Assembly (NCBI RefSeq): GCF_024679245.1
Contig: NC_090195.1
Coordinates: forward strand, 3,786,300 to 3,850,299
DNA from: Pseudorasbora parva
Lineage: Eukaryota > Chordata > Actinopteri > Cypriniformes > Gobionidae
DNA length: 64,000 bases
Reading direction: 5' to 3'
The notes below the pieces were generated by a model, which was not told the DNA's origin, ran no database searches, and worked only from the letters and a program-made list of their open reading frames with translations. Each line of letters begins with the position of its first letter. The first letter of the stretch is position 1. Below are positions 39,032 to 49,851 of the stretch, one piece after another. The position numbers and the translations under genes are program-made.

Positions 39032-40779
39032 GTAAGATCACTTTTCTAAACACAGATTAAATAGATCAGAACATCATAACAAACATCACGTGTCAAGCTG
39101 TAGGTTATTTGATGTAAATGTGTGTGTTTTGGCGGATTCTTTCTCTAATATCTCGAGCGACAGGCAAATCAAATGTTACATTGTATCGTTTCTGTTCAAC
39201 TTCCCTGGCGAAGTGACACAATGTAACAATCTGTCATTGAAAGAAATGCTGGTTGTAAAGTCGATCGCTGGTTTTGTAATAGTTTAAGATGTGGTTTGGC
39301 ACAGTTTAGCTCCTGGTTCAGTGATGGTTTATTTGGTGCATCTGAAGTAGGAAGTGAATTCTGATATATGGAAGTATGTTTTTTTAGTGCTGTGTGAAAA
39401 CATCAAACTGTAAGTGTGTGTGTGTGTGTGTGTGGTGAATCACTTTGGAATATGCTCATCTTGAATAATAGAAACATCTTCCACATTCAACAAATCCTCA
39501 TTCAATTTCAGACTGAATGTGTTTAAGTCTCTGTCCTCAGTTCTGTTTTCTTCTGTCGGTTCATGTCTGATTATTTGCCTATTAGTAAGACTATTGAAGT
39601 GTAGTTTAAGTTGATCTCAGGATCCTGTCTGTCTGTATCCAGCAGTCTGTCTGTCTCGTATGGGTCAGTTGGCTTTGAATTCAGTGTAACAGGTGTTAGT
39701 GTAGTGTGTGTGTTTTGGGTTTATTAACTCTACTTGCGTTTGAAATGCTCAACATGTTTTTGAACTTTTATAAACTCTTTTAAATGTAGCGCGTCTGTCA
39801 GTACTGTTAGCTTTGTATCAGAAGTGTATGGTATGAGTAAAGGTAAATGTGTGGGTGTTTCCATACAGTCTGACTCATTTTCTCATGAATCTGTCACATT
39901 CCTTAGATAAATATGTGGGCATGTTTTGTCACAGTTAACACAGTCTGTTGTGGTTTCAATAAGTCGATTCACATTTCTGCTCTCTAACCCCACAAGAGTC
40001 TGTAGCTGTGTATGTGTGCGTACATAAGATCTTGTCAGACTGGTTTTATTAGCTGAGGTATTGCAAAAGTGCAAGAACATAATTTGCGTTGAACACGCTA
40101 TGCATTGAACACACGCCAACTGGATTTTGAACACACATTCATTGGCCTACTGCTCTAACCATGATGATATTGCTATGATTAATGCATTGCTCGCAGACCC
40201 AGTTTCTAAGTTTTTAGGATGTTTTATTCATTAGGAATATTAACTAATAGCCAGGAACAATATCAGGAACATTAAGAGTTTTTCCACATTCTGTGCGTAT
40301 TGCACTGCAGTTCGCGTTTATCTTCTCATAATAATGCACTGATCTGGAATTTTATGGCAATTTGTTTTAGGGCTGTCAAATGATTAATCGCATACAAAAT
40401 AATAGTTTGTGTTTGCATAATATATGTGACCCTGGAGCACAACACCAGTCATAATATGCATGGGTATATTTGTGGGAAAATTCTTTGGGTCAAAATGATT
40501 GATTTTTCTTTTATGCCAAAAATCATTAGGATATTAAGTAAAGATATTTAGTAATTGTCCTACTGTAAATATATAAAAAAAAATGTATTATTCGTAGTAA
40601 TGTGCATCACTAAGGACTTCATTTGGACAACTTCAAAGGAGATTTTCACAATATTTAGATGTTTTGCACCCTCCGATTTCAGATTTTCAAATAGTTGTAT
40701 CTCATTGTATCATAAATATTTTATAAAGCAAAGTTAAATATAACTATTATAAAATATAACTAATATAAATGTTTCTTAA

Positions 40780-41468
40780 AGGGATAGTTCACCCGAAAAT
40801 GTGATGTTTATCTGCTCACCCCCAGGGCATCCGAGATGTAGGTGTGTTTGTTTCTTCAGAAGAACACAAGTGAAGATTTTTAACTCAACCGTTGCTTGTG
40901 TCTATGGGGTGTATTTCTATGAGAGTAAAAAACACACAGACACACAAATCCATATTTAACCCTGTGGCTCGTGGCGACACATTGATGTCTTAAGACATGA
41001 AACGATCGGTTTGTGTGAGAAACCCGACAGTATTTATTTTATTTTTTTTTACCTCATATCAGACGACTCTCATCTAGTATTCCCAACGCCATTACTTCCG
41101 TCGGAAAAGGTCAAAAGACTGGCGCCATCATATATATACAGATCGTTTCATGTCTTAAGACATCAATGTGTCGCCACAAGACAGGGTGTAATATGGATTC
41201 GTATGGCTTTGTTTTTTACTCTCAGAAATACACCCCATTGACATCCATTATACGAGCAACAGTTGAGTTAAAAATCTTAATTTGTGTTCTTCTGAAGAAA
41301 CAAACACACCTACATCTCAGATGCCCTGGGGGTCAGCAGATAAACATCACATTCTCATTTTTGGGTGTGTGACTTCCGGTCGCATCGGATGCAAACAAAC
41401 ACCTGTCGTAACTGCCGCCGTAAATGTAGAGAATCTTCTGATATGAGTTTGCACACAGCACTCCTGAT

Positions 41469-41556
<88 letters not shown>

Positions 41557-41654
41557 TTCATTTGTGTTCTTCTGAAGAAACAAACACACCTACATCTCAG
41601 ATGCCCTGGGGGTCAGCAGACAAACATCACATTTTCATTTTTGGGTGAACTATC

Positions 41655-41657
<3 letters not shown>
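40780..41657. mobile_element. TTAA-type MITE with a duplicated right end
   Basis: TTAA (40,776-40,779) then AGGGATAGTTCACCC opens the element. The right arm appears twice: 41,281-41,367 (no terminal CTATCCCT) and 41,561-41,657 (ending GGTGAACTATCCCT). They are nearly identical over about 87 bp and exactly 280 bp apart. The right flank is not TTAA but runs straight into (GT)n. The two arms (from 40,850 and 41,280) can form a long hairpin. Confidence 0.8.
41470..41555 (+). repeat. (TG)n microsatellite
   Basis: Lies between the two copies of the duplicated MITE arm; a sister run is at 41,656-41,734. Confidence 0.98.

Positions 41658-41734
<77 letters not shown>
41656..41734 (+). repeat. (TG)n microsatellite
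   Basis: Begins at the very end of the MITE right terminus, replacing the expected TTAA. Confidence 0.98.
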
Positions 41735-41737
<3 letters not shown>

Positions 41738-42179
41738 TTAGGCCTATATGTACATAATAATTATACACAGTGCTTTATATGTGATTTAATCGCCTTTATT
41801 TGTTTGACAGCCCTAATTTCTCCAATATCTCTCAAAATATAGAAAAAAATGGCAGCTGTGAAACAGTAAAATATACTAAAAATGGCATCACATACTAACA
41901 AAAGATACACGGCTGACCTCCACATCTAAATATGTTCATCACGGCTCATAAAGCCTATTGAAAACGGCATGCAGTCACCCTTTCATTTTTTTCTGTTTAT
42001 TTTAAGACATTTTGACTGGAAATTGACTTTAATGGTCCATATATAAGTTATTTCTAATGTTGATTTTGAGGTGACATACGAGTAGGAGCCAGAAACTTTA
42101 TTGACAGGCTTTGTGAGATTCACCCACTTATAATCTAGATTATTGTAGATTTATATATTTCAAAAACACAAGAGATTAT

Positions 42180-42790
42180 GAATCCTCGAGCGGAGCCTGA
42201 GCAGTGAATCTGCGCATGCGCGCTGCTGACTCGCTGTAATCCTCGCGCATCTTCGCGTGCTGGAGAGAAACAGGCTGAATTAGGAACCGAATCAAATAAA
42301 TAAGCTCAGCGTATGCATGCACATCCAACTGCGCGTTAGACGCATGCATGCTGTCATCATGAGTCCCGTGAGGAGATGCATGAAGGCACCGCTGCAGTTT
42401 AGCTGCTGGCTGTGTGTGTTTATGCGGCGGCAGCATCATCCGCTCCAGCCGAATCATGAGTGACCGAACTGCCTCACGGAACCGCACATCCGGACGCGAG
42501 CGTTTTAGCCGCAGGGATTTGTCCGTATCATCCATCCGGATGCTGGACCGCAGTTAAGACCCCGGATAACCGGCGGAACCGGAGCGCTCCTATCCTCACC
42601 GGGCCCGAGACCACTGCACCTCACCCGAGCCTCTTCGCGCCGTTAAATATTCATAGTCACGATCTGAGTGTCAAACTTGATACTCCGGTGCCTGGAGAGA
42701 CAGATGAGAACCTTCACAGCCAACGCTGTCACGTTATAAACATCTGCATGAGCTTTAGATGAGACGAGCAGCTGGATCTTATACAGGCTG
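42180..42790. promoter_or_regulatory. GC-rich island, possible alternative promoter in capn15 intron 1
   Basis: This stretch is clearly richer in G+C and CpG than its surroundings, with several CpG clusters at 42,440-42,620. No convincing open reading frame with splice sites was found. It lies between the two putative 5' exons of capn15 and could be an alternative promoter or untranslated exon. Confidence 0.25.
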
Positions 42791-44097
42791 GAGGACATTC
42801 ACTGCAGCACCTGCAGTCCGACCCGTTGAGGGCCTCCCCTGGGTCAGAACCTCGAAACTACCGCTGCTGAGGCACATGCATGCAGACACACTGATATAGG
42901 GGTTTACAAACACACACATACAAATATGCTTGCATGCATGCAGGGTCTGGATATGTTGTTTTATTAATCTGGCTGATTTTATTTCCTATGCCGTTATCAT
43001 ACACTTAATAGGGATGCACAATATAATGGTGGCTAAGTTGGTGTTGGCAGATCATATTGGTCAGAATTAGATGCTAAAATGTACACTTTTTAATTTTTAT
43101 AAAGTTATCCATCCTTTCTGCTGAATGTTAAAACGGTGCTTAATTGTAAATATAAAATGTGAAATTATTTTATAAGCATGCAAAACCATATTTAGTCATT
43201 ATATCAGTCATACTGGCCATACAATAATCTTATCTGTAACTGAAAAAAAATAAAAAATAAGATTGTTTAATTGTAATAATTTTTTTACTAGTTAAAACCT
43301 CTTCAAAAGTCTTTTTTTAATAGGCTGTACTATACGTTGTGGATGTTGTTTTTAAAATTCGCCTTCGCGTGCTTCTCAGATCAAATGCATGCACAGTAAA
43401 CACACACACACATACACTTATTCACATGCATAGATGCACACAGACTCATATGCTTGTTCTCTGGACGCTGATGTTTGTATGCGATGAAAGGAATATTTGC
43501 TTCTGCAGGCTGGATGAAATGTGACGCATCGTAATCCCGGTGACAGCTGCGGAAAGATGAGCCACAGACAGAGAGAGAGAGAGAGAGGCAGTGAACATGA
43601 TTAGAGGGACTGCGCCGTGACTCAACCAGACGCATAGAAAAACAAGACGGGACGCGGCGCTCCAGTGGAGGCTGGAAAGTTTCTAGCTGCATCAAAGTTC
43701 CTCTTTTAAAGCTGTAAACGCTGTGTTTTCATCTCTAGCGCCTCAGTGATGTATTGCACTGCCATCCCTGAGGTGTCGTCCTTCCTCTCAGGCGAGGTTA
43801 CGGCAGGTTAAACGTCACCTGAAGCGTAGAGAGACTGGGCCCGTGGAGCTCAAGGGCCCCGTGGCCCTCGCAGACCTTTGGGAAACGCCATCCGTGGATC
43901 CTGTGAACTCTTTGGCCTGCATGCGTGAGCGCCGTCGATCACAGGCACTTCCAGTCGGGTCTAAAACACGTCCTGGTGTTGATCTCTGGCAGACTAGAGG
44001 AGATGTCTGACCCATCAAACTGAGATTCAGAACCTTTGCGTTTGTGTGTATTTATGTGTATGAAAGACGAACAGAGGGACACAGTGTGTGTGTTTAG

Positions 44098-44303
44098 AAG
44101 TTGCTCGCTGTCGTGGCAATGGGGAGCTCTGCGTCGTCTCTGACCACGGACAGAGAATCAGATCACGGTTTCGGCACGGCTTCGTTCCCCGCGGCCGCTC
44201 CGATGGGCTGGCTCAGGACCAGCCACAGCAGTCCGGTGTGGGGAACCACTTTCATCACACGCCAACAGCAGCAACAGCAGCCTATTCCACACCGAGAACG
44301 CAG
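44098..44303 (+). CDS. capn15: Probable alternative upstream coding exon of capn15 with N-myristoylation signal
   Basis: An ATG at 44,119 with purine at -3 and G at +4 opens 61 codons plus 2 nt, ending at a good donor (CAG/GTAAAC, GT at 44,304). Joined to the acceptor at 61,393, the split codon AG+T gives Ser. The 21 nt before the known ATG (61,415) then read in frame, without a stop, as HSHSPGS. The start MGSSASS fits the N-myristoylation rule (Gly2, small residue at position 6), and a short Gln run follows. A possible acceptor (GT-rich tract then TTTAG, ending 44,097) would let the leader exon ending at 39,031 splice here; otherwise this is a first exon. Codon use and GC content exceed the surrounding DNA. 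The exon is inferred from splice signals and phase only. Confidence 0.5.
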
Positions 44304-44849
44304 GTAAACGCATTCATGCAGACGTCACCTCATCCGGGGGTTTAAGGTCAGCATGACTACCAATACACATTCATCAAAAAATGTAGGCCCAGAATTGCAT
44401 ATTAAATTTCCGTCCTTTTGGATTACACACACACATATATATATATATTATAAGCCATTTTAATAGATGCATGATTGTTAAAATAAAATAAAATAAAATA
44501 GATGCAATTAGTACACTATACCTTTTTTTATTTAGAAATCTGACCTGTTTTATTTATGTATGACTTACAAATATGCATCACATTTTATATTAAACGTAAC
44601 ATTTTATATAAAAATTTTATATGCATTCAAATAGCATTTTCCTAGTCTGCAAATATTTTAAATGTGCATGCTATTCTGATGAAAATGTTTGCCCACTTTA
44701 CACCATCCATCCATTAATTTCCTGATTAATATTCCCCTGTTTCATTTGGAAATGCATAAACTTAGTTGCATATGCTATTTGGAGTTGCATTAGGATTGAG
44801 GTGTTCCTTCTACATTCTGGGTTTCGTACAACCATTCAAAGGTTGGATT

Positions 44850-45590
44850 GGTTTGTTTTTTAGTAAATTAATACTTTTATTCAGCAAGGAAGCATTAAAT
44901 TGATCAAAAGTCACAATAAAGTAATTGTAATGAAGTTCGTCAATATGGGAAGGGAGGAGGCAGGAACCGGCGAACATTTAATGACTTTAATAAATAAAAT
45001 AAACAAACTGAAAGTAAACCGCAGGCAGCCGCTCACGGACGACTGCCCGCACCCGCATAATAAAACATAAACAAAACTCAACGTAAAGTCCAGGTCTGGT
45101 CCTCTCTCGTCCTTCACTGGTGTCGCTCTCCTTATATGCCTCCGAGCTCCCTCACGAGAAGACTTGAGACCGGTCTCGCTCGCTCCTCCCACGTCTCTCA
45201 CTTGTCTACCTCGCCACAGTAATATTACAAAATATTATAATAATATATAACATAATATTTTGTATTAATTTCCACAAACATGTGAAGCAACACAACTGTT
45301 TTCAACATTAATAATACTCATAAATGTTTCTTGAGCAGCAAATCATCGTGTTAGAATGATTTCTGAAGGATCATGTGACACTAATGATGCTGAAAATTCA
45401 GCTTTGATCACAGGAATAAATTACATTTTAAAATATATATTCACATAGAAAACAGTTATTTTAAATTGTAATAATATTTCACTGTTTTTACTGTATTTCT
45501 GATTAAATAAATGCAGCCTTGATGAGCAGAAGAGACTTCATCAACATTAAACAAATCTTACCAACCCCAAACTTCTGAACAGTAGTGTAT
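44850..45590 (+). repeat. Cyprinid dispersed repeat, interrupted by a solo LTR
   Basis: The left part (TTATTCAGCAAGGAAGCATT; AAATTGATCAAAAGTCACAA) and right part (GATTTCTGAAGGATCATGTG; AATGCAGCCTTGATGAGCAG; AACAGTAGTGTA) are one copy of the family, split at 44,921 by the LTR. Confidence 0.8.
44926..45218 (-). mobile_element. Solo LTR with 5-bp target duplication
   Basis: GTAAT occurs at 44,921-44,925 and 45,219-45,223. The 293-bp insert starts TG and ends CA. On the - strand it carries GCATATAAGGAG (TATA-like) and, downstream, ATTAAA-type polyadenylation signals. No internal retroviral sequence is present, so it is a solo LTR left by recombination between two LTRs. It is unrelated in sequence to the LTRs at 49,485 and 58,554. 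Confidence 0.85.
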
Positions 45591-45954
45591 GTAGTGCACT
45601 AGGAGGATGTTTAATGGAGTGTGTGTCAACACAGTGTTTTGCTGAAAAGTCTTGGACAGATTCTGAATGTGTGTGTGTTTGATAAGCAGATGGTCTGGTC
45701 TTAGCAGATGGCAGTGAAAGCATCTTTTTACTAGAGGACTTTCCCTTTACCACTGTTTGCCAGGGGCACTCTGTGAGCCTGTGAGGTTTCACATGTGTGT
45801 GTGTGCGTGTTGATAACACACATCTTTGACATTTTTCTCTGTTACATAGACGTTAAACATGTTTGCATCGCATGTTGAGGCATTGATGCTGGAGCTGAAT
45901 CATCAGAAAACATACGTCTTTAAAAGAGCTGCTGAGGGGCTAATGTTAATTTAA

Positions 45955-46035
45955 AGAGAGAGTTCATTCAAAAATGATAATTCAGTCATGTGTTCACCCT
46001 CATGTTGTTCCAAACCTGTGAGAATTTCTTATAGA
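45955..46035 (+). mobile_element. Solitary 5' end of a TTAA-type MITE
   Basis: TTAA followed by AGAGAGAGTTCATTC and the phrase TTCACCCTCATGTTGTTCC matches the left arm of the family at 46,865. No right end was seen. Confidence 0.6.
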
Positions 46036-46864
46036 CGATGTACAGTATAGTAGATTGTTGCTCTTTTGCCTACAGTGAAGCTCCAACATTAGCATTTATA
46101 ATCAAATACATTTTAAAGATGCATTTTGCAAGGTTTGTCATCATCAAAACATCATTGGTTCTTGCATGTCTTGTTATAAACATATTGAGTCGCCATATTT
46201 GAATGTACACGATAATAGCTAAACAGAGGGCAAGTTTTATTATAGATTAGAATTACTTAAAGTGGCGGTGGATTATGATTTCACTTTTGAAGGACTACAA
46301 CAAACAGCTGGTAGGGACTACTATGAGCTTCTTCCTGGGTTAGTGACATCACTAACCCTTACATTTACATAAACGCAACAAAGGCCATGTTGAGAAGAGG
46401 AAGAGTTGTTGTAGTCGAGCACATTTGGGAGTCGCTGGAGCTGTCACATCCGTCTTTCACATGTATTGCAATACAGTACGTAACACAAATATTAATAAAA
46501 TAAAAGTTATAACCGTAATTAAACTAAACTATACCAGTTCTCTCTTCATGCAGCAGATATTCTCTCGCTCTGTGCACCTTACAACAGTTCCCACACCAGC
46601 GATTTATAGATTATCATGACAGAACATGCTAATCAATGACTTTTTGATACTTAACTCATAAATTAAATACCCTTCAGAAATGTCCCGTCTGGTTTGAACA
46701 TAAAAGGCTGAACAGTTTAGTACTTTTTCAGTGCGTGTCTGTCTGAGGTAAATAGAGCTTCTAACACAAACTCTTAAAAGCTCCGCCCTCTTGAAAGGGG
46801 GCCGGAGCAGCAGCTCATTTGCATTTAAAGGGACACACAAAAAACTGTGTTTTTGCAAGTTTAA

Positions 46865-48113
46865 AGGGTTAGTTCACCCAAAAATGAAAATTATCTCATT
46901 AATTACTCACCCTCATGTCGTTAGACACCCATAAGACCTTCGTTCATATTCAGAACACAAAAGAAGATATTTTAGTTGAAAGCTTAAGGCTGAGAAAGGC
47001 TTCAGATAGGCCTTCATTGACATTCAGTACATTTTTTACTCACTCGAACCATAGAGGCTCTAAAAACGTCATTACAAAGTCCATCTCACTGCAGTGGCTG
47101 TAGAGTTATGTTACTAAGCGACGAGAATAGTTTTTGTGCGCTAAAAAACTCGAAATGACTACTTTATCCACCAAGTTATTGTCTTCCGTGTATGCCTCGG
47201 ACGTGAACTCACGAAGCACCACGACGCATGCGTGAGAATATGACACAGTCCGCCGTTCGGACACGTGACCCAGAAGCGGGGAGGTTTGTTTACAAGCAGA
47301 GGAAGGGAAGACACGCTGTATCTAAGCTGTTTAATTATACACTGATCGTGGTTTAGCGGTCAAAATGGGGCGGCTAAAGTGTGCACTTCCTGGATGCCCG
47401 AACCGTGAGAATCGACCAAGTAAACGTAAAAGTGCTTTATCAAATCCGCAAAATGAAAGGCTCACATTTCACTGTTTCCATGGAATGATACTGAACGCAT
47501 GAAGCTATGGTTGCTGGCTATCCATCGGGATGTTGGTTTACCGCTTCGATACGCCAAGCAGTTGAAATTGTGCGGTGCACATTTTTCACCAGATGATTTA
47601 AAATATGGTCACCGTCGAGGACCTCTTAAATCAACAGCTGTGCCCAGTCTGTTTTTACAAAACAAAGAGGAATGAGTGGAATCGTAATGGGGAGATCGTT
47701 AAGGGATAAAGCAACGATACAGCAATGTATTTTATAATGCTTTGGATGAATATGTAAAGTACATTATTTACTATATTACTGAGTTACTATATAAACATGA
47801 GACTATGAACAATTCATCACAGCCCAGGTCCATTACTCTCTGTTTAACAGTAACGTTAGCTTGTGGCTGTGTCACTACAGCCACTGCAGTGAGATGGACT
47901 TTGTAATGACGTTTTTAGAGCCTCTATGGGTCGAGTGAGTAAAAAATGTACTGAATGTCAATGAAGCCCTATCTGAAGCCTTTCTCAGCCATCAGCTTTC
48001 AACTAAAATATCTTCATTTGTGTTCCGAAGATAAACGGAGGTCTTACTGGTGTCTAACGACGTGAGGGTGAGTAATTAATGAGATAATTTTCATTTTTGG
48101 GTGAACTAACCCT
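46865..48113 (+). mobile_element. Kolobok-like DNA transposon derivative, 1,249 bp, long inverted repeats
   Basis: TTAA at 46,861-46,864 and 48,114-48,117 flank inverted repeats of about 240 bp that open AGGGTTAGTTCACCC. The arms pair almost base for base (46,865-47,104 with 47,876-48,113). A THAP-domain gene remnant lies in the middle. TTAA targeting plus a THAP domain is the signature of the Kolobok superfamily; that assignment is inference from the two traits. Confidence 0.8.
47365..47675 (+). pseudogene. THAP zinc-finger domain, frameshifted
   Basis: From the ATG at 47,365 the frame reads MGRLKCALPGCPNRENRPSK, with the first C-x4-C of a C2CH THAP finger. It then loses frame at about 47,471-47,476. 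In the next frame the expected W, the lCGAHF block with the last Cys and His, and the AVPSLF ending follow, closed by a stop at 47,675. The length (311 nt) is one base short of a whole number of codons. A THAP domain is about 90 residues, so only the DNA-binding finger is encoded and no catalytic domain follows. Confidence 0.85.
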
Positions 48114-48361
48114 TTAACATGCTATAAATTATCTGCGGGGTAAAACTTCACATACACACTCTGGGGACGTCAGAGATGTAATTTGCATCTTGTAAAAATG
48201 GGCATTATAGGACCCTTTTAAATTTAGGTCTGTTCCTCATACAAAGCTATCAGAAGACTTTTCAGATGACTATATCATATGTGTTCTTTCATAATTGATG
48301 GTGCTTTTATGTCATTTTTGAAGCTTTATTTATTTTTATGCCAACAGTCAGGTGATTCTGC

Positions 48362-48960
48362 TTAAAGTGTCATGAAACCCCCTCTTTCAGTAGCAGTCAG
48401 TTCTCATCACAGTTTTGAAAAATGATATAAAAGTGGGCGTGGTTAACGACTTGTTATTGAGGGTTTTTCCCCCGCTCTTATTAAAAGCATCAAAAGCCCT
48501 GTTTCCACTGAAATTACCCAGAATAAATTGTCCCAGGAAATTTTTCCCTGTTGCTGTCTGCGTTTCCATCATGGTCTAAAGTACCGTGAATATTAGTCCG
48601 GAGATGTAGGACTGTATGTATGGAAATTATGGGGATAGCTATCATTATCAGTGAACCTAAGGGGAAAAAATTAAATGTTAGTGTAGACAGTAGAATGTTT
48701 AACCGGGTTAAAGAAAACAGCGGTTCAGCTGTCAGGCTTGGAGATATGTCATTTTTTTCTGCAGCACCATCTGCTACGCGGCTGTTCATCTCCAAAAGTT
48801 CGAGGAGTAAAACAAACGTCTGTCACCAACCTTTTTAACAACTGCCACGCCACAGACAGACTCGAACAAGAGCCTTTCAGAAGTAACAAGCTCTCAGCTG
48901 GAGTCACATGGTGCAGGACGAGAGGCATATAAATTATTCTCACTGCTAAAACAGTTCTGT
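48362..48960. repeat. Probable dispersed repeat sequence
   Basis: AAAGTGTCATGAAACCCC and GCCCTGTTTCCACTGAAAT are phrases I associate with common cyprinid elements. No terminal structure could be completed. Confidence 0.3.
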
Positions 48961-49354
48961 CATATTATTTTTATAAGGATTGAGCAGTGCAGGAACTCGA
49001 CATGTCCTTGTGTTCGTTTTCTAAAGGATTTCTTGTGTTAACAGAATCCAGGAAGCTTCACAAGCACTTTATGTGATGTGTTTCTTTCCACCCGTGTCAA
49101 ATTGTGAGCCGCTTCTGTGTGTTCAAACTCATATTTGCTCTTTTAAACATCACGTGTCTGATGGAGACATGATGGTCAACTAGTGGATTAGCGAGGTTGA
49201 CTAGTTTATTTAGACTAGTAGATTTTTCTCACATTTGTTGTACTTATTTTTACCATGTTTAAATACATACATATCATAGTATCATTATATAATTATTTAT
49301 ATACAAAATTATATATTTTTTAATAATTTATATATTGTATATTGTCTAAAATTG

Positions 49355-49362
<8 letters not shown>

Positions 49363-49412
<50 letters not shown>
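49363..49412 (+). repeat. (AT)n microsatellite next to the ERV insertion
   Basis: Pure AT run about 70 bp left of the endogenous retrovirus. A second AT-rich run follows the right LTR at about 58,925-58,945. Confidence 0.95.
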
Positions 49413-49417
<5 letters not shown>

Positions 49418-49484
49418 CACATACACATACACACACCGGCATAACCAAAAATATATGCCAATGCGTTTATATTTATGTCTAAGT

Positions 49485-49837
49485 TGTAATGGCAAAATAA
49501 CTAACTCCGTCGCTTCACTGAATAAGAGACAAACATTAGCCAATTATAATTATAAAGGTTTATTTAATAATAAAAAGTTTCTTGCAAGAAAGAGGCACGG
49601 TTGATGCAACCACAAGGCCACACCAAGCGTACACTGAAGTCATAACAGAAATCACAATCTCTTATACTGCTGGCAGCATCCTCCCCTCTCAGTACATTTC
49701 CATACAGGCCGTTGTTTAAGTCAGGATGCCACATAGCCCATGTATAGCTCATAGTACACGTATGTCATGTACTGCATATCTCACACCATGGGAAGGTAAA
49801 CATATGGCTATACCAAGATTTGCATTTTGCCACAACA
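49485..49837 (-). repeat. 3' LTR of the endogenous retrovirus
   Basis: 353 bp, TG...CA ends. On the - strand it has a TATAAG box (49,661-49,666) and AATAAA (49,559-49,564). By eye it is identical to the LTR at 58,554-58,906. Confidence 0.93.
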
Positions 49838-49851
49838 CTCCCCCCTTTTTA
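49838..49851 (-). other. Polypurine tract of the endogenous retrovirus
   Basis: On the - strand AAAAAGGGGGGAG lies directly before the TG of the 3' LTR. This is the expected plus-strand primer and confirms the orientation. Confidence 0.85.

Larger units (their letters stand above)
40368..41815. mobile_element. Outer MITE (TAGGGCTGTCAAA ends) containing nested repeats
   Basis: TAGGGCTGTCAAATGATTAA at the left and TTTGACAGCCCTA at the right are inverted ends of a common fish MITE. Inside are a fragment beginning GTGACCCTGGAGCACAACAC (40,428-40,560), the TTAA element at 40,780, and two (TG)n tracts. The flanks ATTTGTTT and ATTTCTCC are only weakly alike, so no target duplication is claimed. Confidence 0.65.
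46261..48217. mobile_element. Older TTAA-type element split by the THAP element
   Basis: The left part begins after TTAA with AGTGGCGGTGGATTATGATT and runs to 46,860. The right part resumes at 48,118 and ends ATTATAGGACCCTT before TTAA. A second copy of the left part is at 63,511-63,670 (AGTGGTGGTTGACTG; CAACAAACGGCTGGTAGGGA). Confidence 0.6.
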
